64,000 nt of DNA from Carposina sasakii (GCA_014607495.2 CP053170.1:9238001-9302000), one strand, 5' to 3'; positions 42,956 through 52,775 are shown, numbered from the stretch's first letter. Notes: generated from the sequence alone by a model not told the origin. A program made the numbers and translations.

Positions 42956-43235
42956 TAGTGCTATTAATTTTCTGTTAAAAAAACAGGTGGTTTCCTATAA
43001 ATAAATGGTCCCGCGAAATTGCTCATCTAATTCCATTGAATGGGCTATGAAGGTGGAGTGGAAAAAGTATAATTTTGACGGAGGCCGGCGGCGCGGGTGA
43101 ACGATCTCTGCGCTATCATCCGCGATGCGCCCGCGCCGGCACTTTGTTGCTGTGCTGTAAGGGCTTGAAAATGTTCTAGTCTAATTATGTAAAATTTGGA
43201 CTAGACAGTAATTTTTTGTCTTGACTTACTTGTTT
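42956..43235. other. Unassigned with a GC-rich patch
   Basis: 43080-43145 is strongly GC-rich ('ggccggcggcgcgggtgaac') against an AT-rich background. No frame or repeat explains it. Confidence 0.35.
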
Positions 43236-43409
43236 AAGAGGGTTGAGAGGGTCTTGGTGTTATGTAGGCGATGGGCTGACCACCTGTCACTACTAACCGA
43301 ACTTGTACATCTCAACTATACCCTCAAAATTGGTCAGAAGTGGCACCATGTGGTTCTATCGGCCCTTGGTGCTCTGCCTACCCCGTAAGGGATAAAGGCG
43401 TGATTATAT
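43236..43409 (+). mobile_element. SINE-E copy split by an LTR element
   Basis: 'gagagggtcttggtgttatg' to 'gataaaggcgtgattatat'. The tail resumes at 45499 as 'atatgtatgtatgt' after the LTR element, so the SINE is older. Confidence 0.75.
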
Positions 43410-43533
43410 TGTTACGATCGGGTAGTTTACCTATTGACTCACTAGATGTCGCTAGTAGCAGAGTAGAACGCGATATCGTTTACTAGCATGTTCTGTTGTA
43501 GTCTCGACGTGTTTGGTATATGAATTGTTGAAT

Positions 43534-43551
43534 GAACGCCCTAGAACGTTC
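43534..43551 (+). promoter_or_regulatory. Distal heat-shock element-like site
   Basis: 'gaacgccctagaacgttc' holds GAA, CCC, GAA and TTC at exact 5-bp phase, so three of four units fit the alternating GAA/TTC rule for heat-shock factor. The same site is in the 3' LTR. Confidence 0.6.
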
Positions 43552-43606
43552 CAGGCTTGCCCGGATAACACCTACGGGGTTTCTGTAGATGGGTCGCTCG
43601 GGCATA

Positions 43607-43619
43607 TTCCCGAATGTTC
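43607..43619 (+). promoter_or_regulatory. Perfect three-unit heat-shock element in the LTR
   Basis: TTCccGAAtgTTC, the exact nTTCnnGAAnnTTCn arrangement bound by trimeric heat-shock factor, and a fourth partial unit (GAC) follows in phase. It ends 19 bp before the TATA box. The identical site is at 45236-45248 in the 3' LTR. Confidence 0.8.
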
Positions 43620-43638
43620 GGGACCGAACGTCGAGCCG

Positions 43639-43671
43639 TATAAATACGGCGGATCGCGGCCGACGGAGTCA
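43639..43671 (+). promoter_or_regulatory. Core promoter: TATAAATA and initiator
   Basis: TATAAATA at 43639-43646, and TCAGTC at 43669-43674 with its A 32 bp downstream of the first T of the box, the normal TATA-to-start spacing in insects. Defines the probable U3/R border of the LTR. Confidence 0.75.
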
Positions 43672-43861
43672 GTCTTAATTGAGTCGAAGCTAAACAAGCG
43701 ATAAATGGTGATAGTGAAGAAGTGATAGTTTAGTGCTGAGTTTAGAGTTATAGTGATTAGTGCTGGAATTTTGTAACCTCCTCCACCCAATAAAGAGTTC
43801 TAACACCTACGCCTACCTTTTAATCGGCAGCTCCAAATCACCCGTACCCAGTACGTAACAA

Positions 43862-43876
43862 TTGGTGTCAGAAGTG
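43862..43876 (+). other. Primer binding site, tRNA-Leu-like
   Basis: 'tggtgtcagaagtg' begins 2 bp after the 5' LTR and complements the 3' end of animal tRNA-Leu (…CACTTCTGACACCA, from general knowledge) for 14 nt. Confirms the LTR end. Confidence 0.7.
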
Positions 43877-43891
43877 AGGATTTGGAGTAGA

Positions 43892-45115
43892 ATGTCGATT
43901 GTCAACAAGGAAGGCATGGAGCAAAGGAGTAGCATTATCGGTGAGCCGGAGACCGTGGAATCTGCTCGTGCAGCAGTAGCAGCGGCGACATCACCTTCGG
44001 TGAATGCTATGCTTCGAGAATGTTTTAGTCAACTAATGCAAATGAAGATGGAAATGGTGGAGGGGCTTAGCGTAATCGATAAACATTTCAACGAGCTGGA
44101 CAATACTTATGCGAACTACTGCAAGACCTTTGGGATTAAGTCAAATGTTGGGAATATCGAGAAAGTGGTCACTGAGCTGGACGACCCGTGTGCTAACATC
44201 TGCACAGACGTTGAGGCAAAGTCGGTAGTGAAGGACGTTCATCAGGAGCCGCACTCGGAGGAAGTGCACGGGGCGGCTGAGGGGGTGAAACGGGTTGAAA
44301 TGGATAGTGGATCCGGAGGAAGACTTACCTCAATAGTCAAGGTCGGCAGCGCATGTGAGGACATTCGCATGGACGTGATGGAGTCGGAGGTGGAGATCGT
44401 ACGCCAGGAGCCGCACTCGGGAGTAGTGCGTGATGTGGTCGAGGAGGTGAAGCAGACCGAGGTGGATGGAGGATCTGGAGGATTTGGCTCCATCAGTGAT
44501 GGCTGCAGTGATCTTGACCACATGGGTGTTGGCTGCGATGAGAGTGATGTGGTTGCGTCGAGTTGGAGTAAAGATTGTGGCAATGAGTCAGAGGCACCTG
44601 CTGGTGATGTGGAACAGGTGGAAGAACCTGAGCAGAAGAGTTATGAAGAATTGCTTATGGCTAATGGAAGAAGGATATGGAACAGGAGACTGGTTTTGAG
44701 AGTGATGCCTATGGATAAGGAACAGGAAAGTGATATGCGCTTGGATGGTGTTAGCTCAACAAGTGGCAGTGTTGGTTTGATGTTGAGTGCATATGTGGAG
44801 ACTATTAGCAACTGGAAGGTTAGACGCAGAAGAAGAGCAGCGGGTTCGTTTGTGTGGCTGCATCATCCAGTGCGACGTAAAAAGAAGGCACCTAATTTGT
44901 GGAAGAAATGGTATATGCCGAGCAGAGTAGTTGCCCGACGGCGGTCGCAGGATGCAGTAAGAAAAAGATGTGATGACCGGATGCTCTTTGTGGCGGCAGC
45001 GATGATGTTCGGGACGAACATCTCTAGGAAGGGGGCAGTGTTACGATCGGGTAGTTTACCTATTGACTCACTAGATGTCGCTAGTAGCAGAGTAGAACGC
45101 GATATCGTTTACTAG
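43892..45115 (+). CDS. Unknown 407-residue protein of the LTR element
   Basis: Function unknown. ATG at 43892 is the first in-frame ATG after the primer site; the frame stays open to a stop inside the 3' LTR, so the last 25 or so residues are LTR-encoded. Regions: an N-terminal stretch (about 35-80) with heptad-like hydrophobics suited to a coiled coil ('LRECFSQLMQMKMEMVEGLS'); an acidic middle (about 90-250) with two copies of a roughly 43-residue unit marked by 'QEPHS' and 'SGSGG/GGSGG' (about 100-143 and 155-197); and a very basic C-terminal part (about 310-362) with 'KVRRRRRAAG', 'VRRKKKAPN' and 'VVARRRSQD', likely nuclear or nucleic-acid binding. No zinc knuckle, protease or RT motif. 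It may be a rapidly diverged gag-like protein, a captured host gene, or a novel protein. Confidence 0.7.
   Translation: MSIVNKEGMEQRSSIIGEPETVESARAAVAAATSPSVNAMLRECFSQLMQMKMEMVEGLSVIDKHFNELDNTYANYCKTFGIKSNVGNIEKVVTELDDPCANICTDVEAKSVVKDVHQEPHSEEVHGAAEGVKRVEMDSGSGGRLTSIVKVGSACEDIRMDVMESEVEIVRQEPHSGVVRDVVEEVKQTEVDGGSGGFGSISDGCSDLDHMGVGCDESDVVASSWSKDCGNESEAPAGDVEQVEEPEQKSYEELLMANGRRIWNRRLVLRVMPMDKEQESDMRLDGVSSTSGSVGLMLSAYVETISNWKVRRRRRAAGSFVWLHHPVRRKKKAPNLWKKWYMPSRVVARRRSQDAVRKRCDDRMLFVAAAMMFGTNISRKGAVLRSGSLPIDSLDVASSRVERDIVY
45026..45038 (+). other. Polypurine tract
   Basis: 'aggaagggggcag' lies directly before the 3' LTR, the expected plus-strand primer. It overlaps the coding frame. Confidence 0.75.
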
Positions 45116-45498
45116 CATGTTCTGTTGTAGTCTCGACGTGTTTGGTATATGAATTGTTGAATGAACGCCCTAGAACGTTCCAGGCTTGCCCGGATAACAC
45201 CTACGGGGTTTCTGTAGATGGGTCGCTCGGGCATATTCCCGAATGTTCGGGACCGAACGTCGAGCCGTATAAATACGGCGGATCGCGGCCGACGGAGTCA
45301 GTCTTAATTGAGTCGAAGCTAAACAAGCGATAAATGGTGATAGTGAAGAAGTGATAGTTTAGTGCTGTGTTTAGAGTTAAAGTGTGTTTAGTGATAAGTG
45401 TTGTAATCCTGTAACCTGCTCCACCTAATAAAGAGTTCTAACACCTACGCCTACCTTTTAATCGGCAGCTCCGAATCACCCGTACCCAGTACGTAACA
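45039..45498 (+). repeat. 3' LTR of the 43410 element
   Basis: 460 bp, TG...CA. Matches the 5' LTR base for base through the promoter; differences cluster at about 45367-45425 ('gtgtttagtgataagtgttg' section) plus single substitutions such as 'ctccgaatc' for 'ctccaaatc'. Confidence 0.9.
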
Positions 45499-45589
45499 AT
45501 ATGTATGTATGTACTTACTTGGTTAAAATTCCTGTTTTCTGTTGGTACTGAGGGCCTTTTCCTATTTTAAAATGAAGTACTTTCACTAT

Positions 45590-45838
45590 GGGTGCGCCCA
45601 CCACCGGGCCCTACACCCTCCACTGACCCTCGGATCTGATAACTCATAATTGCGACAACAGGCACTTGTACTAACTACAATCGCCATGAGAAACCAGACC
45701 CGAGCACCTAGCATGCAAGACGATACATTGCACTATTCCGAAATCAAAAACTAGATAAATAATCTACATATGTTTCGCCAACAACCGTGGCATCCTCAGG
45801 ATTATAGAAATTAGTAAATTAGTAAACCACTAATTATT
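45590..45838 (+). mobile_element. RPT-G half element
   Basis: 'cactatgggtgcgcccacca' through 'gcatgcaagacgatacattg', 'catatgtttcgccaacaacc' to 'aaaccactaattattat'. One arm plus centre, the opposite arm absent. Confidence 0.65.
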
Positions 45839-45839
45839 A

Positions 45840-47865
45840 TGAGCCTCTCAAACCCAACACATTACTTACACAGAATTAACTACCCTCTACTAAAAGTACT
45901 TTCACCAAATCGAAGACCTCTTTGACATTTCGTAGTGAAGACATTATAGACTCCCAGTAGTTTCCGTATCTGTACCTTCTATACTCTTCATCGCATTCAG
46001 ATTTATCATAATTTTTAAGCATTTAGTAGGTAATAGACCTGTGGATAGAGATTAATTCTGGCTGGTTCGCTTGTGAGGCATTCCTAGACAATCAAATATA
46101 CTTTCCGGGATTGGCCCACCAAATATTCCTGTTACTGTAACTCCTGTAAGCCAAGATCGACAGAGGCGACCACAAAAATGCAAATAAAGCATAGAAAATC
46201 CCGAGGGGACCTAACAAGCGACTATAAAGTATTAAAACTAAAAAAAATATGTCTCAAATGTACTGCTGATTCCCCTTTCCACGGGAGGTGAATGCCACAG
46301 TCTATGTGATGCACAGCAACAAAGGGCCGGCCCTCTACACGTGTCCCTCCTATCTCTGTGACCTACTTACGCACACATGCACCAGTGTGGCGTGGGCCGT
46401 AGGGCTCGCATCCGAGTGCGTCTGTGTGGGTCGAATTTTGGAGTAAACAGCTTTGTGCGTGTGCGCAGGATGATGGTATAGTGCCACCAACTTATCTGTG
46501 GATACATAATTAAAATTACGTCACTGTGTACTGTCTCCTTGTTTGCATGGGTTGTGGCGAAGACATCGGAACAGATGAAGAAATGTGACAAAACAAAACC
46601 ATTAATTAAGGTACTTTTGATGAAAGAAGTTCTTTAATGCGGCTACCAGGAAAAACCAATTGGTAGAAAAGAACTTAAGAATGTACGTGTAGCTGTCAAA
46701 CTTTCAACTAGTTTTTCTTGCATCTTTTTAAACGGCAATGAAAACTGGAAGATTACGTAAGTATGAGTCCTTCGGAATGCACTCCTCAAACGCCATTAAG
46801 ACGTGAGGGTCACTCTTACGATAGGTAAACGGGCCTTTAAAGACCTGAGGACTCATGCGATAGGTAAACTGCTTTAAATTCGGTCAGATTTTTTATAACT
46901 TTCCCAAATAAATGCCGTATTCGAACTCTTCGGTTGAATATAAGCTAAAAGCTTCAAAAGAGCAAAATTAAAAGATGGCTAGGATGATTTGTTTTAGGAT
47001 CGACCTAGGAATTTTGAAGAGTTTAGCGAGTTCCAGCAAGGAAAGCTGTTGAGTGAGAAGTTCCTGGTGATTGTCTTGTAATGTAAATAATCAACCGATC
47101 AATCGAGCAATACATACTGCATTTATCCCAAAAATTAAATCTGAGATATGCAATAAATCTCTCAAGATCCGTTTTTGCAATTGGCGATTAGTGCCCATCG
47201 ATCAAACATTGGCCGAAAAGTTCCTATCCCCTATAGTATTTTTCATTGCCATTAAATTAGAAAATAGAGCTCTAGAAATTGGTGATCTATTGCTATTTCT
47301 TTTGTGTTTCTACTTTGCTTCAGTTTCAGATATTCTACATGCATGTGCGCAGATTTCCAATGTGTGTTATACTGGAATTTTCTTTGACAACAAGTACTGT
47401 ATGCGTATGCGCGTACGTCATTCACATGTGTGAGTGGGAATTTTTTATGTTCACAATTTTATGGTAGTAACTGCTGCAAAGTTATCTATCCTAGCTACGA
47501 TGTCGCCACAGTCTATTCTGTTTTGCTAAGTTAAGTGAAATGTTTAAAGTGATTTGACTTTCCCGGTGTTTCCGCTGTTTTAGTACCTTTATTGTCGGCT
47601 GTGGGTGCGACAGTTTTTAACGCATACGAGTATGTACTGTGATTTTTTCTTGTTATTTGTATGCACTTGTGTAAAGCATTTGATAGTATGAATAGAGTTT
47701 GTTGACTTTATTTTTAGGTTATGAAGTTATCTAGCTGAAAGGTGCTTTTGTGCTCTCGTCAATATCATTTGTTTACTTTGGACTTTTAGATGTAGAAAAT
47801 AAATACTTACGTATAAATATGATAAATAATATGATACGGTCAAAGTATTTGATAATTATATTGAG
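45840..47865. other. Long unassigned stretch
   Basis: No repeat copy. Two overlapping frames at 47071-47433 (120 codons) and 47279-47467 contain hydrophobic runs but no known domain, and the first overlaps AT-rich sequence. 46330-46460 is richer in G+C. A host exon cannot be ruled out. Confidence 0.35.
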
Positions 47866-47869
47866 CTTG

Positions 47870-48010
47870 GAAAAGACTGAGTGAAAAAGGAAATCGTGTA
47901 GTGGAAGTGAATGACGAAGAGTTTAATGAGAGGAATGAGTAAAAGAAATATATGTATTGCTTCGACCTCTAATGGAAATAGAGTGGGCAAGAAGACGACT
48001 TTATCTAAGA
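47870..48010 (+). mobile_element. LINE-F tail, diverged
   Basis: 'gtgaatgacgaagagtttaa', 'tattgcttcgacctctaatg' and 'gtgggcaagaagacgac' follow the LINE-F pattern with many substitutions. Confidence 0.4.
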
Positions 48011-48680
48011 GATATGGACAGCAAACAAAAGTATTATCTACGAGTATAAGGTAAAACTAGAAAATATGTAGGTAGTTACAAGTGTAGAGAGTGATAACTA
48101 TCCAAACATGAAACTCTTTGAAGATTTATTTGATGAGCATGACCACGCATCGTGTATATCGTATTGTACGATATCGTATCGTCTCTATACAAAATTCAAC
48201 ATGGCGGCTATATTTATTGTATTTTCACAGGCTAAAGTCGACAAATCGGTTTATCATATCGTGTTTCGTAGGTCTTGCTACTAGAGCTGAATTTCTACTA
48301 GGAAATAAAATGATATACATTTCAGTAACATGTTAAATGACGTCAATCCGTAAAGTGTTGATCCAGGAAAATATAATTGAAATAATACATGAATTTCGTG
48401 CTATTGTTTTAGCGAAGCGTATAACTAATCTAATTAGTATAATATTTATTTTAATGTACCATAAGTTTAGTAAAAAAATAATCATCAAGTGTCATAAAAG
48501 CACCCACATTACTATGTCATAGACATTGTTTGTACAAAAAATACCAGACACCTAAAAGAAAGAAAAGAAATGATGTTTGAATGGCATTTATCGTAGTGCT
48601 AATTGGAGTGAATGGAGAAAGCACATCCTGGCGGTGGTTTGAGGCGTCCTTTCAGCCACGTATACTCGTTTTAACACACA
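48011..48680. other. Unassigned AT-rich stretch
   Basis: A palindrome-like 'cgtattgtacgatatcgtat' near 48160 is the only notable structure. Confidence 0.35.
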
Positions 48681-48683
48681 TAC

Positions 48684-48931
48684 ACACCAGCCTATCCTAG
48701 CCCACTGCTGGACGTAGTACTCTCCCAGAGCACGCCAAGGCTACTGCGACAGGAGAGTTTTTGCCCATAGTTACCATGCTGGGCAGGTCCGTTGGTGCCC
48801 GGTTTTCGGACTACTCGGTGTCAACACGGGAGGCGCTGCTGCCCACCTGCTGGAAACCCTTAATCGCCTCTTACTATACCCACGGGCAGATAAGGGGTGT
48901 TGATATTCTACTCTGCTGATACCACAAGGCT
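48684..48931 (-). mobile_element. SINE-A copy, diverged full length
   Basis: 'ccagcctatcctagcccact' to 'ctgctgataccacaaggc'. Confidence 0.75.
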
Positions 48932-48984
48932 TATATATACTTATGTAAATAAATGTTCTTCTTGAGCTCAATATTATAATGACC

Positions 48985-49200
48985 TGTGCTGAAGAGGGGC
49001 TTGAATGAAATACATCAGCTGCATCTCCTTTCGTGTATGTCATAAGAGTCTACTAAGGAAATCGGGCATTCTATCATCAGGCGATAAGCTAACAACCTGT
49101 CACTGACCTTACATCTGGTCCTTATGCTAAACGTGATCATTGGATCTCCTGTATAATCCTGCTGTTGTGGCTACCCTGATTCGGGAAAACGGCCGTCTTT
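48985..49200 (+). repeat. RPT-H copy, full length
   Basis: 'gctgaagaggggcttgaatg', 'catcagctgcatctcctttc', 'ttatgctaaacgtgatcatt' and 'ctgattcgggaaaacggccg'. Gives both ends of the family. Confidence 0.65.
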
Positions 49201-49228
49201 GTAGTACCTATATGAAAATTATTAATTA

Positions 49229-49440
49229 CTAGTGGACGCTCGCGACTCCGTCCGCGTGGACTACTAAAACAAAATGTCGAACGTGCACAAACGCACAGAC
49301 AAACAGACAAATCGACAAACAGACAAAAATTCCAAAAATAATTCTTTTGGGTACTATTGCGTTGATAAAGGTCCTCTATAATATTTTTTCTCATATATCT
49401 TCCACGTACAGACAGTAATCTGTTACATTTTTATTATACA
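49229..49440 (-). mobile_element. Helitron-like element, CTAG end intact
   Basis: 'ctagtggacgctcgcgactc' (minus-strand 3' end beside a T), 'gtgcacaaacgcacagacaa', 'gggtactattgcgttgataa' and 'catatatcttccacgtacag'. A shortened version of 17456-17784. Confidence 0.7.
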
Positions 49441-49497
49441 TATATGTATAGAAGATAGATGTATAGATAGAAGATAGAAAAAGATATAGATATAGAT

Positions 49498-49556
49498 TAC
49501 GTTCAAAACTCACTCGGGTGAAATAGTTTTTCATTTTCTTAACAACATTTATAATA
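49498..49556 (+). mobile_element. SINE-J fragment
   Basis: 'acgttcaaaactcactcggg' and 'tttttcattttcttaacaac': B box remnant plus tail. Confidence 0.5.
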
Positions 49557-50335
49557 TAGATTACGTTGTCAGAGTCAGACGGTGGTCAGACGTAAATATC
49601 TTTTACATTTACCTATGTTTTTCTTCTACATAAATAAAAAGTATTAAAAGCTAAAGCAAGTAAATAGATTTTATGTAATGGTAATTTCTTACATACCAGG
49701 GTCGAATATTTGGCAGAAGTCTTTTACAAGAATGTGGTTATATTTTTAACTGCTACAGTTAAATGGGACAGCTAACCATGGTTCACGTGGAACCAATATA
49801 ACGTTTCAGTTAAAATTGTTGTGACGGCAGCAGAGATGATGTCAAAGTTGTGGAATTTTGTGGAAATCCTGATTGTTTTGCGTTAATGAAATTATTGTCA
49901 TAGAAAGATATTTTCATTAAAATTTCACAGCATTTTATCGGGCTTAGTCATTTCGTCTCCAAATGCTATAAAATTTGGGTTGCCAACCGTTCTGTTTTCC
50001 CACGGCATGTTCTGTTTTTTGGGGTGTCCTAGGCTGTCCTGGATAGTTTTTAAGCATCGTCCTTAAAGTCTGACATATTCGCTGTCGGCATATTTTCTAA
50101 GGGTGCCGACATCGGGCAAATAAGCATCAGCGGCACCTCTAGAAAGCCTAAAAGAAGCAAATACGTAGTCACCGGCACTGAATGTGCTAAAGACCTATGA
50201 TTTGAAATTCGCACGCCACTAACTCCCTCCAATCGTCTTGTCACTGGGCTCGCACATGTCCTGGTAATTCTTCCTCGAACCTGGTTTTCAAAATTTTTAG
50301 ATCGCTACCCTTCATAAAATTAATTTAAGTTCTAT
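49557..50335. other. Unassigned stretch
   Basis: A 64-codon minus-strand frame at 50050-50244 has no recognised relatives. No repeat copies. Confidence 0.35.
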
Positions 50336-50480
50336 ATACAGAGTGTTAGTCCACGGAGAAATTTTAGACACGAATTCATATTTTTATTTTAATAGATAAT
50401 ATAGAGAATTCCTAAGCAACTTAAACTTTGTACAATCTTGAAAATTAAACATGTGATTTTGAGTCTAATATAAAGGTAAA
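50336..50480. mobile_element. TIR-C relative, diverged left part
   Basis: 'tacagagtgttagtcc' and 'aattaaacatgtgattttga' recall TIR-C; the right end is missing. Confidence 0.35.
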
Positions 50481-50560
50481 TACCCTTAAGTTTCTAAGTT
50501 GACTTTTATGGCATACCCGTAAGGAGATGCAGCTGATATATTCTAGTGAAGCTTCATACT
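50481..50560 (-). repeat. RPT-H 5' fragment
   Basis: 'agtttctaagttgactttta' and 'ggagatgcagctgatatatt'. Confidence 0.5.
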
Positions 50561-51009
50561 GGACAGACTTCAAACATAGTAAATTACTATACTACATTTC
50601 TTTTCCTTTTATTATTTTTTTCAGTAAGCAATGGACTAGATTATAGTGGAAGTATATGTATGTACCTACTACTGTGTATGTAATAATCAATAAAAATATA
50701 ATTAATTTAGACACAGTCGGCCTGGTTACCACACGCGGAACGTCCGCCACGCTCAAATGTGTATTAGGGCTGCAACGACCTCAAAATTATACTAGCGATT
50801 TAGTATTTTAGTACTATCTAATGTAGACTTTTTTACAGTAGTATTTTACTAAACTTTTAGTCTAAATATTGTCTAGAACATACAAATATAAAATATATAT
50901 TTGCATGCTAAAGTAGTCCCATCTTAACGGGAAAAATGGGAATTTTGAAGTTTAGTAATAGGCATTCTCTAATTTTGATACATATTTGTTTACCAGAACT
51001 TAATATTCT
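50561..51009. other. Unassigned AT-rich stretch
   Basis: Nothing recognised. Confidence 0.4.
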
Positions 51010-51098
51010 AACACTTATCAATACCCGAAGATGTCTCGAAAGAAATCATATTGCGCCAATCCCATAAATTATGGGAGAAGGGCAGAAAGATGATGTAC
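51010..51098 (+). mobile_element. LINE-F tail, short
   Basis: 'atattgcgccaatcccataa' and 'gagaagggcagaaagatgat'. Confidence 0.45.
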
Positions 51099-51149
51099 CT
51101 CTGGTCTTAGATGTTGCTGCCTCCTTTCGTATTTTCTTATTCATCTCTC

Positions 51150-51420
51150 CTTTTTAACCGACTGCGAAAGAAGGAGAGTTGTATTATTTGAGAGTATATA
51201 TATACATATTTATTTGGAACGCTCTAGAGCCTTAACGGCTTATCGAATTTGAGCTAGGGAGGTCCAATTTGATGCGTCCTAATCGTGAGAGCGACACTGG
51301 GTCAAAATTTAATGCTGTCGGGTTTTCTTTTTCTTTAATTGTTCTTGAATATTGCAGCATAATACTTTTTTTTGTTAAGTTTATCCCAAAGGAAAGGCAA
51401 GTGGAACTAAGCCCATACAG
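51150..51420. repeat. Lepidopteran repeat fragment
   Basis: Starts 'taaccgactgcgaaagaagg', the terminal motif of a common lepidopteran repeat related by complement to 15150-15210. The following sequence ('aacgctctagagccttaacg') belongs with it. Class unknown. Confidence 0.4.
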
Positions 51421-52282
51421 CCATTATCTTTAGTAAATGATTTCTGAATTTATGATGGATGAAAATGATGATGATGAATGGAAACATCGGGAAAATCCTC
51501 AAGAACGAGTGTAAAGTTAGTCATAATCAAAATGAATTGCAGAAACAACTTACATGAGCCCATGAAGAGATCGTATTCCGACTCAAGTTTTACTCTGCTT
51601 ACCTACATATAAAACCATGCACACGCACAAGATTCACACCAGAAGTAAACAAAATATAACTTATCTAGCAGAAAACATCACTGCATAATAGATATGTTAA
51701 TTAAAATCGGACGTAATAAATAAACGCGTGTACCAACCCTAGCCGACTGCAAGTGCAGTGCGTATTTATATCGGCCCGAATTCTAAAGTGGGATGCGTTT
51801 GTGGGCCAGCTCAGCGTCCCTCGCCCCTTATGCGCCTGATACTATGATATAATCGGAACATATATCGATTTGTTTGGTTAGTAATTTGTTAATCTTTGAT
51901 CTTGTGCTAATGCGGAGCTTCATTAGAATACATCTGCTGCATCTAAACGTAAAATTAGTCCTACATCTCCCTTTCTGTCTCAACCATTTATGTTAAGAAC
52001 GGAGAGGGACAGACCTGACTAAGGTTAAGTTTAAGTATGACAGGCAGAATTGACCATTATGGCTATTAATATCCAAGTATAACTATTTATATCTTCTCCA
52101 ATAAACAGGAAGTGTAAAACCCGGAAGAATCTAGCACAATCAGGGAAGCATAAGAATCACTTTACTATCATGACACCATTGTTTTTTTTCAAGTTATTTT
52201 TCAGCACGCAATCATTGATATAGCCTTCAGTTATCTTTGTAATCATTTTCTATTCCCCACGAGTCGACTAAGCGCAGGATCG
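51421..52282. other. Unassigned stretch with an RPT-H scrap
   Basis: 51908-51955 ('gcggagcttcattagaatac', 'catctgctgcatct') is RPT-H. 51830-52280 otherwise unassigned. Confidence 0.4.
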
Positions 52283-52601
52283 TGTTGGCCCAGCCTAGCC
52301 GAGTGAACGCTAGAGGTGAGGCATAAATATTGGAATAGGTATGTGGATTATATATTTTTAAATACTAGTCGGTATCTAATACAATAGTATTCTAATGATA
52401 TTGTAGTATTTTTGCTAAATAATAAAATTTAAACTTCTAGTCTAAGCCTTACGGTTGATTTCTCTTAATGACATGATATTTTATGCGATACGTAATACGT
52501 TGTATTAGGTACCGACTAGTATTGAAAAATACCTAATCCACATACCTATTCCAATATTTATACCTCACCTCTAGCGTTCACTCGGCTAGGCTGGGCCAAC
52601 A
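52283..52601. mobile_element. MITE with about 100-bp inverted arms
   Basis: Ends 'tgttggcccagcctagccga' and 'tcggctaggctgggccaaca'. Arms pair through 'gtgaggcataaatattggaa' and 'taggtatgtggatta' to 'tactagtcggt'. 319 bp with a unique 110-bp centre. Single copy here; superfamily unknown. Confidence 0.8.
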
Positions 52602-52690
52602 TGTATTGCAGGCTTTATAAAGGCAGTGACTTGACCTATTGAATCTAAATTTGAAACCCAATAATTAAGATACATGCCAGGACCGATTGT

Positions 52691-52775
52691 ACAGGGTCTA
52701 ACAAAAGGGGTATTTTAAGCTATGATTATAGCTCATTATAGAGAGTTATACACGAAATAAGAGACTCTACATCAC
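52691..52775. mobile_element. TIR-C left-end fragment
   Basis: 'tacagggtctaacaaaaggg' and 'gtattttaagctatg', then diverges. Confidence 0.5.

Larger units (their letters stand above)
43410..43860 (+). repeat. 5' LTR of the 43410 element
   Basis: 451 bp, TG...CA. Contains heat-shock elements, a TATAAATA box, an initiator-like TCAGTC and, at 43789-43794, the polyadenylation signal AATAAA. Compared with the 3' LTR it is shorter by 9 bp, mostly through changes at about 43742-43783. Confidence 0.9.
43410..45498 (+). mobile_element. Non-autonomous LTR retrotransposon with a heat-shock-type promoter
   Basis: 2089 bp, bounded by direct LTRs that start TGTTACG and end GTAACA, with the 4-bp target duplication ATAT (43406-43409 and 45499-45502). 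Intact SINE-E copies at 13042 and 24083 show the empty site, confirming the boundaries. Primer site, one long reading frame and polypurine tract lie between the LTRs in the correct order. Only about 1.2 kb is internal and no protease, RT, RNase H or integrase motif is readable in any frame, so it must be mobilised by another element. LTRs differ mainly in one cluster near their 3' ends. Confidence 0.9.

Noticed and set aside
43534..43860. A host heat-shock gene at this locus
   Set aside because: The promoter is duplicated in both LTRs with primer site, polypurine tract and target duplication, and the downstream frame shows no chaperone motif.
43513..45333. Identical 63-codon frames in both LTRs of the 43410 element
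   Set aside because: They are LTR promoter sequence read from a non-ATG start and cover the TATA box; not a gene.
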